Of a DNA stretch of 64,000 nucleotides, positions 9,115-19,177 are shown in pieces. Position 1 is the stretch's first letter; the number at the start of each line of letters is the position of its first letter. This stretch comes from Dysgonomonas sp. HGC4 (lineage in GTDB: Bacteria; Bacteroidota; Bacteroidia; Bacteroidales; Dysgonomonadaceae). The stretch is taken from positions 1-64,000 of the forward strand of contig NZ_CVRU01000092.1 of the NCBI RefSeq assembly GCF_001261715.1. Reading direction: 5' to 3'. Below the pieces are notes generated by a model. That model made no database searches, had not been told where the DNA came from, and saw nothing but the letters and a program-made list of their open reading frames with translations. A program made the position numbers and the translations under genes.

Positions 9115-12100
9115 ATGCAAAAAACAAGTATTAAAATTTTGGTTCTGGTTTGTACTCTGTTCTGTTTTCTATACGGGCAAAATATATATGCTCAACAGAA
9201 GATGGTAAGCGGTACGGTAACAGATACCAAAGGAGAAGCATTAATCGGTGTTTCTGTGGCTGTAAAAGGCGTAAGCACAGGTACAATTACCGATCTTGAT
9301 GGAAAGTATACTCTTTCTGTGGCTACGGGGGCAAAAACTCTTGTAGCTTCTTATATTGGAATGATATCAAAAGAAGTACCTATTGCAGGTGCAGTTGTTG
9401 ATATAGTTATGGAAGATAATCACTCGGAATTGGATGAGGTTGTGGTTATCGGTTATGGAACAGTAAAGAAGAGGGATTTAACAGGATCTGTTGCTTCTAT
9501 TTCTGAAAAATCATTGAAAGATTTACCTATTGCTTCGGCTGCTGAAGCTCTTACCGGTCGTTTGGCAGGGGTAAGTGTTGTAGCTGCAGAAGGATCTCCG
9601 GATGCTGATATACGTATCAGAGTACGTGGTGGTACATCTATCTCTCAGGATAATGCACCACTATATGTGGTTGATGGAATCATCGTAAGTACTATCACAG
9701 ATATTCCTCCTTCTGATATAGCTTCCATCGATGTATTGAAGGATGCTGCTTCTACTGCTATTTATGGAGCAAATGGAGCGAATGGGGTTATTCTTATCAC
9801 AACCAAAAGCGGAAGAGAAGGAAAAATTTCTGTCACATTCAATGCTTCTTACGGAGCAAAAAAGACAAACGATTTTATCGAAGTTCTTAGCCCTTATGAG
9901 TATGTATATTATCAACATGAGCTAGATCAAACTACTTCGTTTCAGAAACTATATGGACGATTCCAAGATCTGGATATTTATAAATCTGATCCCGGAATCA
10001 ATTGGCAAGACAAGGTGTTTGGAAATACAGGTACGCAACAATATTATAATGTTGGTGTATCGGGCGGTAACAAAGCGGCTTTGTATAGCTTGAGCCTTAC
10101 TCGTAACGATGAGGATTATATTATGATAAATTCGGGCTATAAGCGCGATAATGTAAACTTTAAAGTAAGCAGTCAGATAAAGGATAATCTGAGTATGAAT
10201 TTTAATGTCCGCGTTACGAATGAGGTTATCACAGGACCTAGTGTTTCAGCAGGTTCAGGCTCTAATACAAAGTTACGTAATGCCGTAAAATATAGTCCAA
10301 CGAAAGGATTGGCAGGATTAGACCCTTCTAATAGCGATGACGATGATCAGGCAGGTATTAATAGCGCACTGAATAATCCGGTTGACGATATTACTAATGA
10401 ATATAAGAAAGTAAACAAATTCAATAACACTTACATCGCGGGTATTAATTGGGACATTATCAAGAAATTGAGGTTCTCGAGTACCTTTAGTTATGCGTTT
10501 TTGAAAAACAATACAGATAATGTTTGGACTAGCGGAACGGGTGTTTCTAAAACCTATGCAGGGCAACCTGTAGCCAGAATAACAGATGACAAGGGGCATG
10601 ACTGGCGTTTAATTAATACTCTATCTTATAACTTCAATCTGAATAAAATTCATCAGTTTGATGTTTTGGCAGGGCAGGAGCTTAGCGAAAGAGTGATGAA
10701 TCGAAAGATTGTAGAAGCAAGATATTTTCCTGTAGATTTTTCCGCAAAAGAAGTATTGGCTGCGATGAATAATGGTCAAGCCGAACCTATAGTAACTAGT
10801 CTTGGAGAACCACAAAGAATGTCTTCGTTTTTCGGTCGTGTTAACTATAACTTGAAAGATAAATATTTGATGACTTTTACTGCACGTCAAGATGGTATTA
10901 GTGTATTTGGTCCCGGTTTATTTTGGGGATTCTTTCCGGGGGGAGCATTGGCGTGGAGAGCGTCTGAAGAAGAGTTTCTTCGCACTCAAAATTCATGGTT
11001 AGATAATCTTAAAGTTAGATTGAGTTATGGAGCTGTAGGTAATGCACGTGTCGATCCGTTTTGGAGACAAGAATATACTTCATCAAGCTCTAGTGTTTTC
11101 TATCCTAATGAAAAGGCGACAAGTATATTGACCCCATCGGCGACTCTAAAAAGTAATGGCTTAACTTGGGAGACTACTTATTCGAGCAACTTCGGTATTG
11201 ATTTTGGAATACTCAAAAACAGAATCTCAGGTTCGATCGATTTATACAATAATATTACGAAGAATCTGATTGTAAGGTCTCCAATTCCAACAACATCGGG
11301 ATATGATGGGCAATATCAGAATATTGGACAAACTTCTAACAGAGGTCTTGAGTTATCGGTGAATGCTTACATCATAGATAATAAAGACTTTACATTGTCG
11401 GGAACATTCAATATTGCATTCAATAAAAACAAGGTTGATAAGTTTTCGAATGGTAATACTAAATCTAAATTATACGGATCGGGCTGGAATGGTCAAGCAG
11501 AGCCTACTTACGATTTCTTGATCGAAGAAGGAAGTCCTCTAGGTCAGATGTATGGCTATGTTACTGACGGAATGTACAGTTTTGATGATTTTACTTGGGA
11601 TCAAAGCAAAAACGTATGGGTTATTAATGAAGGCGTTGCTGATAACAGTTCCTTAATTAGTAATGGTAGTTATTTCGGACCCGGAGCATTGAAGCTAAAG
11701 AAAATAGCTGATGATGGTACTGATAAAATAACTGAAAACGATAGAAAGGTTATAGGAAATGCGCTTCCTAAACATACAGGTGGTTTTGGTTTTAATTCTA
11801 CTTATAAAGGATTCGATGCCTCTGTATTTTTCAATTGGTCGTATGGTAATGATATTTATAATGCTAACAAATTAGATAATACTTCATTTTTACTAACACG
11901 TAAAAATCAGAATTTATCTTCTATTATGGCTCTAGAAAATCGTTTTACAACGATTGACCCTTCAACAGGAAATAATATCTATTCGGGAAAGAATGCCAAT
12001 CCTGCTCTTTTACAAGAACTGAATGCAGGTAAAACAATGTGGCATCCGATGATGACTACTACCACTCTTCATTCATGGGCAATTGAGGACGGATCTTTCC

Positions 12101-12339
12101 TTAGACTAAATAATTTGACATTTGGTTATACATTACCCAAAAAGATGACTAAAAAGTGGCTGATAGAATCACTACGTATATACGCCACAGGTTATAATCT
12201 GTATTGTTGGACAAATTATTCGGGACCAGATCCTGAGGTGAGTACACGCGACAAAGACAGTCCGTTTACTCCGGGGGTAGACTATTCTGCATACCCAAAA
12301 TCCAAAACATTTGTAGGTGGTATAAACATAACATTCTAA
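9115..12339 (+). CDS. SusC-like TonB-dependent outer-membrane transporter (pair 1)
   Basis: This 1,074-residue protein would import oligosaccharides across the outer membrane using TonB energy. Order of parts: signal peptide ending near YAQQ (residue 28), a carboxypeptidase-regulatory-like domain (about 29-105) with SGTVTDTKGEALIGVSV, the TonB-box/plug start at LDEVVVIGYGTVKKRDLTGS (about 107-126), the plug, and then a 22-strand barrel of normal length ending in an aromatic residue (INITF). It is followed 13 bases later by its SusD partner, so they form one transport complex. It shares a very similar N-terminal 120 residues with the second SusC at 20485, while the barrels differ. The substrate is inferred to be a homogalacturonan fragment. 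Confidence 0.96.
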   Translation: MQKTSIKILVLVCTLFCFLYGQNIYAQQKMVSGTVTDTKGEALIGVSVAVKGVSTGTITDLDGKYTLSVATGAKTLVASYIGMISKEVPIAGAVVDIVMEDNHSELDEVVVIGYGTVKKRDLTGSVASISEKSLKDLPIASAAEALTGRLAGVSVVAAEGSPDADIRIRVRGGTSISQDNAPLYVVDGIIVSTITDIPPSDIASIDVLKDAASTAIYGANGANGVILITTKSGREGKISVTFNASYGAKKTNDFIEVLSPYEYVYYQHELDQTTSFQKLYGRFQDLDIYKSDPGINWQDKVFGNTGTQQYYNVGVSGGNKAALYSLSLTRNDEDYIMINSGYKRDNVNFKVSSQIKDNLSMNFNVRVTNEVITGPSVSAGSGSNTKLRNAVKYSPTKGLAGLDPSNSDDDDQAGINSALNNPVDDITNEYKKVNKFNNTYIAGINWDIIKKLRFSSTFSYAFLKNNTDNVWTSGTGVSKTYAGQPVARITDDKGHDWRLINTLSYNFNLNKIHQFDVLAGQELSERVMNRKIVEARYFPVDFSAKEVLAAMNNGQAEPIVTSLGEPQRMSSFFGRVNYNLKDKYLMTFTARQDGISVFGPGLFWGFFPGGALAWRASEEEFLRTQNSWLDNLKVRLSYGAVGNARVDPFWRQEYTSSSSSVFYPNEKATSILTPSATLKSNGLTWETTYSSNFGIDFGILKNRISGSIDLYNNITKNLIVRSPIPTTSGYDGQYQNIGQTSNRGLELSVNAYIIDNKDFTLSGTFNIAFNKNKVDKFSNGNTKSKLYGSGWNGQAEPTYDFLIEEGSPLGQMYGYVTDGMYSFDDFTWDQSKNVWVINEGVADNSSLISNGSYFGPGALKLKKIADDGTDKITENDRKVIGNALPKHTGGFGFNSTYKGFDASVFFNWSYGNDIYNANKLDNTSFLLTRKNQNLSSIMALENRFTTIDPSTGNNIYSGKNANPALLQELNAGKTMWHPMMTTTTLHSWAIEDGSFLRLNNLTFGYTLPKKMTKKWLIESLRIYATGYNLYCWTNYSGPDPEVSTRDKDSPFTPGVDYSAYPKSKTFVGGINITF

Positions 12340-12352
12340 AAAAACGAGTATA

Positions 12353-14269
12353 ATGAGAAAACTAATATATATATACATAGCAGCTTTTTCGTTGGTGTTT
12401 TCATCTTGTAACGATTTTCTGGAAACAAGCAGTGATTCGAAGATGACAGACGAAACGATATATACTTCTGTCTATTACTCCGAGTCTGCCGTGAAAGGTA
12501 TTTATGATCGTATAGCAGATGCACAGATGTATGCACAACGTTTATCAATAAACTGGAGTACCAATAATGATATAGAATTTGTAGGAGCTGATGAGGCTAG
12601 TTACAATCAGAATACAAATAGGGGAGTTTCAAACTATTATGCAACTGCTGGAAATTCAACACTTATTTGGACGAGAATCTATCAAATGATCGAACGTTCT
12701 AATTTGGTGATTCAAGGCATCGAAAATAGTCCTTTGATGTTAGGTACCGACAAAGAAAAAGCAGCAATGAAAACTTTGCTGGGAGAAGCCAAAACTCTAA
12801 GAGCTATGGGATATTATGAACTGGTTAAACACTGGGGTGATGTTCCCTTTAAAACAGAACCAACCAAAAATGACTTATCGAATGTATACCTGCCTAAAAC
12901 AGATAGAGATTCAATCTGTGAGTTTTTAATAACAGAACTTTTGTCAATAGAAAAAGATGTGCCTTGGGTAGGAGAGAGTGCCGGTTCGGTATCTTATTCT
13001 AGTGCCGAAAGAATCAGTAAGGGTTTTGTAAAAGGACTGATCGCTCGTATAGCATTAACTAGGGGAGGGTATTCTTTGAGAGATAAACCGGGATATCCAA
13101 CAGAAAGAAGATCAGACTATCTCGAATATTATAAGATTGCACATACACAGTGTCAGGAGATAATAAGTGGTGGCAAATATAGATTGAAATCTAACTACGT
13201 AGATATTTGGAAAGATGTGTGTGCATTGAAGACCGATGGTGTTAATGGCGAAAACCTTTATGAAGTAGCACTAGGTTTAAGCCAAAGTGGAGAAATAGGA
13301 TATAGTATTGGTGTGAGATTTTATACTAATACCAAATATGGATATGGCAATAATTCGAATGTTGTAAATACAAGTGCTTACTATTATTACTCTTTCGAAC
13401 CACAAGATCCTCGTAGAGATGCTACGATTGCTACGGTAGCGTATAGTAATGCGAGCGGCGATCAGAAAGAGGTATTTCAAAGCAACCCGCTATCGTACAA
13501 CTTTGCGAAGTGGGATCAACGTTGGATGGCTGAAAATACGAAGTGGCTGGATCAAAACAAAGATGCGAACGGTAAATGGGGATATGGTGTAAACTGGATC
13601 AATATGAGATATGCTGATGTGTTATTGATGTTTGCCGAAACCGAAAATGAGCTAAACGGACCTACGGATGCTGCCAAAAATGCGCTGAAAGAGGTACGTG
13701 CGAGAGCCTTTGCCGGAACAAAAGATGAGTCGAAGAATGTAGCGGATTATGTGAATAACTTATCATCGAAAGAACTATTTTTCAATGCTCTTATAAATGA
13801 GCGTGCGTGGGAGTTTGGAGGAGAAGCTATTCGCAAATTTGACCTTATTCGTTGGAATCAGTTAGAGAAAAAAATCTTAGATCAACGCAGTGCATTCCAA
13901 GCTATGATTGACGGAGGAACTGCCCGCATATTTGATAAAGAATATACCTCAATACCTCAGAATTTATACTACAAATACAAAGCGGATAGAGAGAATATCG
14001 ATAAAGACAGTACAAGCTATTACGCAGTAAATACTGAATTGGAAGCCTTAGATGACAATCAATTAAAGGCAAGAGGATATACTAAGGTGAAATGGATGTC
14101 GGGATTCTCGGATGAAAATAAAAGAAGCTATAAAGAAAGAATACAACTATTTAGTTCAGGACTCTTCAAAGATAATAATGGTGTATGTGCTAACCGTTAT
14201 TTATACCCTATTCATAGTAGTGTGATTGGTGATTACCAAGGGATTGTTACGAATTCTTATGGCTATTAA
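12353..14269 (+). CDS. SusD/RagB-like surface glycan-binding lipoprotein (pair 1)
   Basis: This 638-residue lipoprotein has a signal ending in a lipobox with Cys19 (LVFSSC) and would be anchored on the outer leaflet. It caps the SusC barrel and binds oligosaccharide. SusD hallmarks are the N-terminal CNDFLE, the TPR-like helical segment with AKTLRAMGYYELVKHWGDVP, and a C-terminal IRKFDLIRWNQL-type motif. It lies 13 bases after its SusC gene and is presumably co-transcribed. It is longer than many SusD proteins, with an extended C-terminal region (about residues 520-638). It precedes another surface lipoprotein gene. Confidence 0.95.
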   Translation: MRKLIYIYIAAFSLVFSSCNDFLETSSDSKMTDETIYTSVYYSESAVKGIYDRIADAQMYAQRLSINWSTNNDIEFVGADEASYNQNTNRGVSNYYATAGNSTLIWTRIYQMIERSNLVIQGIENSPLMLGTDKEKAAMKTLLGEAKTLRAMGYYELVKHWGDVPFKTEPTKNDLSNVYLPKTDRDSICEFLITELLSIEKDVPWVGESAGSVSYSSAERISKGFVKGLIARIALTRGGYSLRDKPGYPTERRSDYLEYYKIAHTQCQEIISGGKYRLKSNYVDIWKDVCALKTDGVNGENLYEVALGLSQSGEIGYSIGVRFYTNTKYGYGNNSNVVNTSAYYYYSFEPQDPRRDATIATVAYSNASGDQKEVFQSNPLSYNFAKWDQRWMAENTKWLDQNKDANGKWGYGVNWINMRYADVLLMFAETENELNGPTDAAKNALKEVRARAFAGTKDESKNVADYVNNLSSKELFFNALINERAWEFGGEAIRKFDLIRWNQLEKKILDQRSAFQAMIDGGTARIFDKEYTSIPQNLYYKYKADRENIDKDSTSYYAVNTELEALDDNQLKARGYTKVKWMSGFSDENKRSYKERIQLFSSGLFKDNNGVCANRYLYPIHSSVIGDYQGIVTNSYGY

Positions 14270-14288
14270 CCCATTAAAAGTAAACCGA

Positions 14289-15902
14289 ATGAAAAAGAAT
14301 TTTTTATTAAAATATATATTAAGTAGCCTATTTACTCTAGGACTCATAGCGAGTTTTACATCTTGCGAGGATGTAAATGACTGGGCAACGGACGATAGCT
14401 ACAATCGGATATTTAGTCCTGTAACTTTCGAAACCTCAAGAATCGGAGCTACATCTATTGATCTCGTTTTTTCGAGTGTTCCTCATGCAGGATCGTATGT
14501 TTTAGAATTTAGTAAGGATAGTTTAGAGTTCAAGACAATAACTAATACTGTTGAAATACCAGTTGAAGATATTGTTCTCGATTCTACATCTGTTTCAAAG
14601 TTATACATCACTACAGTAAAAAAGCTCGATCCTGAGATCAGATACTCTGTACGTATGAAGGTAACGTCGAATAACAATTTACCAGAGTCTAGATGGGTAG
14701 CTTTAACTTTTAAAACTCCCGGTGAGCAGATTTTAAATGCAGTAGGTGATATTACAGAAAGTTCGGCAACTGTAACATGGGAAGCCGAATCAGAAGTAAC
14801 TCATATTTTATTATCAGGAGGAGGCCTTAATAAGAAAGAAATAAAACTATCAGCATCAGAGATATCTGAGAGTAAATTCGAATTAAAAGACCTTAAGCAG
14901 AATACAGCATACAGTATTGAAATTTATAACGGAGAGAAAAGAAAGGGAGCAAAAACGTTTACTACTGCTCAAAAAATATCGGGTGATGGAAAACAATATG
15001 TCATGAAAGGAACTGAAAATATTGTTGACTTCTTAAACGCTATAACAGATACTGAGGTTGTGTTGGTAATTCCTACTACTGCAAAATTTGAGATAGGTGA
15101 TGCTTGGACACTTCCTGCACACATCAAGTCTCTTACTTTATGGGGACTAGCAGGTGAGGGCAAAGCTTCTATTAACTTCAAAGAAATAAAGCTGGATAAT
15201 TCGGTGTCAAACTTTAAAATCTGGATACACAACATGGAGGTTTCGGGAACTGATGCTGCGGCCGATTATGTATTAAATGATAATCCGACTACTGCAAGAT
15301 CAATCTCTGAATTCAAAATGGATAATTGTGATATATCTTCATTTAGAGGTATAATCCGTATGCGTGCAGCATTAACTGTGGGACTGATTGATATAGACAA
15401 TTGTATAATTACAAATATTGGAAGCTATGGTCTTGTATCTATTGATGCTGCAGCTGTATCAGTAGGAAGTATTAACTTGACAAATAGTACAGTATATAAA
15501 CTGAACAATACAAATGTTATTACTTGCAAGGCAAAACCGGGAGCAGTAAGCATTGATCGCTGTACATTCTATGATGCACAGGCAAAGGATAAATATATTA
15601 TAAACTTCGATGGAAAGGCTGCTAATATGGCAGGTCAATTAGCTATAAACAACTGTTTATTTGCTGCATCAGATGCTTCTGTTTCTACACGTGCAACCAA
15701 TCCTAAGATAGAATCGGCATTTGTTTCTGACTCATACAGAACAACCGATTATACAGTTGCTTCGGGTTATCCATTGAGTGGAGTATCAGATTATAATAAT
15801 ACTTCTACCAATTTATTTACTGATCCATCAACTGGTAATTTCAGGATTAAGGATACTGGTATAGGTGGCGATAAGCAACCTGGAGATCCTCGTTGGTGGT
15901 AA
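14289..15902 (+). CDS. Surface lipoprotein with FN3-like and DUF4957/DUF5123-type regions
   Basis: This is a 537-residue lipoprotein with a lipobox Cys at residue 26 (IASFTSCED). The start at 14289 is preferred over an in-frame ATG at 14226, because the latter lies inside susD and would put 21 residues before the signal peptide. After the lipobox come two fibronectin-III-like segments (about 35-135 and 140-225). A C-terminal half follows with repeated short beta-strand phrases (IDNCIITNIGSYGLVSID, INLTNSTVYKL) like a right-handed beta-helix. I recall such DUF5123/DUF4957 proteins after susD in pectin loci. The likely role is a surface pectin-binding protein, possibly a lyase-like fold without known activity. 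It lies 19 bases after susD. Confidence 0.75.
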   Translation: MKKNFLLKYILSSLFTLGLIASFTSCEDVNDWATDDSYNRIFSPVTFETSRIGATSIDLVFSSVPHAGSYVLEFSKDSLEFKTITNTVEIPVEDIVLDSTSVSKLYITTVKKLDPEIRYSVRMKVTSNNNLPESRWVALTFKTPGEQILNAVGDITESSATVTWEAESEVTHILLSGGGLNKKEIKLSASEISESKFELKDLKQNTAYSIEIYNGEKRKGAKTFTTAQKISGDGKQYVMKGTENIVDFLNAITDTEVVLVIPTTAKFEIGDAWTLPAHIKSLTLWGLAGEGKASINFKEIKLDNSVSNFKIWIHNMEVSGTDAAADYVLNDNPTTARSISEFKMDNCDISSFRGIIRMRAALTVGLIDIDNCIITNIGSYGLVSIDAAAVSVGSINLTNSTVYKLNNTNVITCKAKPGAVSIDRCTFYDAQAKDKYIINFDGKAANMAGQLAINNCLFAASDASVSTRATNPKIESAFVSDSYRTTDYTVASGYPLSGVSDYNNTSTNLFTDPSTGNFRIKDTGIGGDKQPGDPRWW

Positions 15903-15959
15903 GAGAAATAAAGAGCTAATTATAAATTAAGATAAGGAAGTAAGAGTTATAGCTATAAC

Positions 15960-15984
15960 GCAATAGATAAAGTCTGTAATCTTA
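15960..15984 (-). repeat. Dispersed palindrome copy upstream of the first GH28 gene
   Basis: GCAATAGATAAAG then TCTGTAATCTTA is a diverged copy. Its TAA end faces the GH28 start codon, 25 bases away. It is read antisense to the genes on both sides. Confidence 0.45.
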
Positions 15985-16009
15985 CTTCCCTTATCAAAAT
16001 AGAAAAAGA

Positions 16010-17647
16010 ATGAACACATTTAAAAAGATTGTAGTTACCCTGACTGCTTGTTTTCTGGTATCAGGTTTACTTAATGCCGGTGACAGATATAATTATTTGT
16101 ATAAAGATTTACCCTTCGAAATGCCGATGTTAGATCGTCCGGTATTTCCAGCCAATAATATATCAATTGCTGATTTTGGAGGAGTACCCGATGGAGCAAC
16201 TTTGAATACTGCAGCTTTTGCAAAAGCAATAGAGGCTTTATCAAAAAAAGGAGGAGGAACGCTTACGGTACCTTCGGGTATTTGGTATACAGGTCCTATT
16301 GTTTTTCAATCGAATATAAATCTGCATTTGGAAAAAGGTGCTTTAATCCTGTTTTCGTCAGACTTCGACTTGTACCCATTGGTACATACAGTATTCGAAG
16401 GACTTGATACTCGTCGTTGTCAGTCTCCCATCTCTGGTCGTAATTTGAAAAATATTGCTATTACAGGCGAAGGTTCTATTAATGGTTCTGGTGATGCTTG
16501 GAGACCTTTGAAGAAAAGCAAAGTAACGGATAGTCATTGGCAAAGAGTTGTAAAATCGGGAGGTGTTGTTAAAGACGGTAATTATTGGTTTCCGACAAAA
16601 GGTTCTCTAAAAGGGAACGATATGAGCGATATGAATGTTCCTAAAGGAGATCTGTCTGATGAAGAGTGGAATTCGGTAAAAGACTTTTTACGTCCGGTAA
16701 TGGTTAGTTTCATCGAATGCGAAAACGTTTTACTCGAAGGAGTTCTTTTCGAAAATTCTCCGAGTTGGAATATACATCCATTAATGTGCAAGAATGTGAT
16801 TGTAGATAATGTATTTGTTCGTAATCCGGGTTATTCTCAGAATGGAGATGGATTGGACTTAGAGTCGTGTACAAATTCTATAATAATAAATAGTACTTTC
16901 GATGTAGGAGATGATGCAATCTGTATCAAATCAGGAAAAGATGAGGATGGACGTCGTCGTGGATTAGCTACCGAAAATGTAATTATTGATAACTGTAAAG
17001 TATTTCAAGGGCATGGTGGTTTTGTTGTAGGAAGTGAAATGTCGGGAGGAGTTCGTAATATATCGGTTTCAAACTGTCAGTTTTTAGGAACAGATGTCGG
17101 CTTAAGATTTAAGAGCCGTAGAGGAAGAGGTGGTGTTGTGGAGAATATTTATGTCAACAATATAAATATGTTCGATATAGCTACCGAATCATTCTTGTTC
17201 GATCTGTATTACGGAGGTAAATCAGCATCCGAGGCACTGGAAGATGGAGACGAAACGCCAGCAGAGAATGTTGCTTATGCGGTAGATGAGACGACCCCTG
17301 TATTCAGAAACATATATGTGAAGAATCTAACTTCAAGAAATGCAAGACGTGCGATGTATTTCAATGGCTTGCCCGAAATGAACATAACAAACATCAATCT
17401 AGAGAATACAACTATAACTGCAACTTATGGAGGCGAATTGTCTGAATCTAATGGAATCACATTTAAGAATGTGAAGATAATAGCTAAGGAAGGACCTGCC
17501 TTGATTCTTAACAATGTAAGAAATATGGATGCTACGGGATTGAAATATCCGAATTCATTAAAAGAAGCTGTGAAAATCACAGGTAAACTTACCGAGAATA
17601 TAAAGTTGCCTAAGAGCCTTAAGCCCGAGAATATTATCAAAGAATAG
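16010..17647 (+). CDS. GH28 polygalacturonase (1)
   Basis: This 545-residue secreted enzyme (signal peptide about 1-23) should hydrolyse alpha-1,4-galacturonosyl bonds in pectin by inversion. The right-handed beta-helix carries the GH28 residues: Asp280 in NGDGLDLESC, the pair Asp301-Asp302 in VGDDAICIKSG, His335 in GHGGFVVGSEMSGG and Arg366/Lys368 in RFKSRRGRGG. The N-terminal ISIADFGGVPDGATLNTAAF is also typical. It has a longer N-terminal lead and an insertion near residues 165-225 compared with the second GH28 at 26464. Location is probably periplasmic, since no lipobox is seen. It starts 107 bases after the lipoprotein gene. Exo or endo action cannot be read from sequence. Confidence 0.95.
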   Translation: MNTFKKIVVTLTACFLVSGLLNAGDRYNYLYKDLPFEMPMLDRPVFPANNISIADFGGVPDGATLNTAAFAKAIEALSKKGGGTLTVPSGIWYTGPIVFQSNINLHLEKGALILFSSDFDLYPLVHTVFEGLDTRRCQSPISGRNLKNIAITGEGSINGSGDAWRPLKKSKVTDSHWQRVVKSGGVVKDGNYWFPTKGSLKGNDMSDMNVPKGDLSDEEWNSVKDFLRPVMVSFIECENVLLEGVLFENSPSWNIHPLMCKNVIVDNVFVRNPGYSQNGDGLDLESCTNSIIINSTFDVGDDAICIKSGKDEDGRRRGLATENVIIDNCKVFQGHGGFVVGSEMSGGVRNISVSNCQFLGTDVGLRFKSRRGRGGVVENIYVNNINMFDIATESFLFDLYYGGKSASEALEDGDETPAENVAYAVDETTPVFRNIYVKNLTSRNARRAMYFNGLPEMNITNINLENTTITATYGGELSESNGITFKNVKIIAKEGPALILNNVRNMDATGLKYPNSLKEAVKITGKLTENIKLPKSLKPENIIKE

Positions 17648-17681
17648 ATAATATAACTCTACAATCTTAAAACAAAGGATT

Positions 17682-19064
17682 ATGAAAAAAATACTATTGT
17701 TTTTGTGTTGGATATTACTTTGTTGTACCATTCAAGCCCAGACTCTCGCATTTCCGGGGGCTGAAGGTGGAGGAATGTACACTACCGGAGGACGTGGAGG
17801 AAATGTTTATTATGTAAATACTTTGCAAGACACAGTTGTCGGGAATAAAAACACGAGAGAAGGTAGCCTTCGCTGGTGTCTCAAAGGAGAAGAACCGAAG
17901 GTTATCTTGTTTAAGGTTGCAGGAGTGATTCATCTGAAATCGAAATTAAATATTTTATCAAATACAACCATTGCTGGGCAAAGTGCGCCCGGTGATGGTA
18001 TTTGTATTGCTAATTATCCGGTAAAAATAACCGGAGATAACGTCATCATTCGCTTTATGCGCTTTAGAATGGGCGATTTGTCTGGCGTTGAAGACGATGC
18101 TTTGTCAGGTAATAAGAATAAAAATGTTATTATAGATCATTGCTCTTTAAGTTGGAGTACCGATGAGTGTGGGTCTTTTTATGATAACGAAAATTTTACC
18201 TTACAATGGTCTATCTTATCAGAGAGCTTGAGAGCGTCAGTTCACAGAAAAGGAAGCCATGGTTATGGAGGGATATGGGGTGGTCAGAAAGCATCTTTCC
18301 ATCACAATCTTTTGGCACATCATGATAGTCGCAATCCACGGATGTGTGGAAGCAGATATACTGCTACTCCCGAATTAGAATTAGTAGACTTCAGAAATAA
18401 TGTAATTTATAATTGGGGAAGCAATAGCGGATATGCAGGAGAGGGTGGCAGATACAACTTTGTAAATAACTATTACAAAGCATCAGCAACATCTTCTCAT
18501 CCTAACAGAATATTTTCACCCAATGCCGATGAAGGAGCCAATAAACAAGCTCAAGGTGTCTGGGGGCAATTCTACCTTGCTGGAAATTATATCTGTAATG
18601 ATAAAGCAACAACCGAAAATAATATACTAGGTCTTCAACCAAATCCGTCAACTAAGAATAAAGAAGAACTTATATCGTTAGTACCATTTGAAGTTCCTTC
18701 TGTTGAAACCGACGATGCTGAAAAAGCTTATACAAAAGTATTAACAAAGAGTGGAGCCAGCTACAAAAGGGATAAAACGGATACACGTATTATAACCGAA
18801 GTAAGAGATGGATTGACTCCTGTAAGAGCTTCTCGTGATAGTAAGACAAGACCGGGAATGATTGATTCTCAAAACGATGTTGGAGGGTGGGAAGTGTACA
18901 GCTTCAATCCGCAAGATGTAGTTTTAGATTCTAACAGAGACGGAGTTCCCGATGGATGGTTAGAGGCTAATTATCCGAATAAAGAGGCAACTGAAATCAA
19001 TTCAGAAGGATATACTTATCTTGAAGTCTATCTGAATAGTTTAGTTGAAGATATAATAAAATAA
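17682..19064 (+). CDS. Secreted pectate lyase-like protein (PL1-type)
   Basis: This 460-residue protein (signal peptide about 1-19, ending AQT) should cleave homogalacturonan by beta-elimination, leaving 4,5-unsaturated ends. The start of the mature protein, LAFPGAEGGG, and the beta-helix motifs TTIAGQSAPGDGI, IIDHCSLSWSTDE and HHDSRNPRM (Arg217, Arg220) fit the Bacteroidota branch of PL1. The DHCSLSWSTDE stretch should hold Ca2+-binding acids, and an Arg in the RNPR region is the likely base. The C-terminal DSNRDGVPDGWLEANY is a common tail in this branch. It lies 34 bases after GH28 and 113 before GH105, which would process its unsaturated products. Confidence 0.92.
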   Translation: MKKILLFLCWILLCCTIQAQTLAFPGAEGGGMYTTGGRGGNVYYVNTLQDTVVGNKNTREGSLRWCLKGEEPKVILFKVAGVIHLKSKLNILSNTTIAGQSAPGDGICIANYPVKITGDNVIIRFMRFRMGDLSGVEDDALSGNKNKNVIIDHCSLSWSTDECGSFYDNENFTLQWSILSESLRASVHRKGSHGYGGIWGGQKASFHHNLLAHHDSRNPRMCGSRYTATPELELVDFRNNVIYNWGSNSGYAGEGGRYNFVNNYYKASATSSHPNRIFSPNADEGANKQAQGVWGQFYLAGNYICNDKATTENNILGLQPNPSTKNKEELISLVPFEVPSVETDDAEKAYTKVLTKSGASYKRDKTDTRIITEVRDGLTPVRASRDSKTRPGMIDSQNDVGGWEVYSFNPQDVVLDSNRDGVPDGWLEANYPNKEATEINSEGYTYLEVYLNSLVEDIIK

Positions 19065-19102
19065 TAGTTGAGTTCTCAGACTATTATTATTCTGTAATTA
19101 CA
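19062..19102 (+). repeat. Degenerate palindrome copy beginning at the PL1 stop codon
   Basis: The TAA stop of the pectate lyase gene opens a stretch containing TTCTCAGACTATTATTATT and TGTAATTACAA. It aligns with TCTCAGACCTATTTGTTGC and GGTAATTCTAA of the CE8 copy. The hairpin is weaker here. Confidence 0.45.
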
Positions 19103-19177
19103 ATACATCTATTAGTTCCTATGTGGGGCTAATAGTCCAAATATTTGCTGTTGTTTACCTAACAAATCGAAAGAATT

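Noticed and set aside
14226-14288. Extended start of the lipoprotein gene overlapping susD
   Set aside because: It would place 21 residues before a clear lipoprotein signal and overlap susD by 44 bases; the ATG at 14289 fits better.
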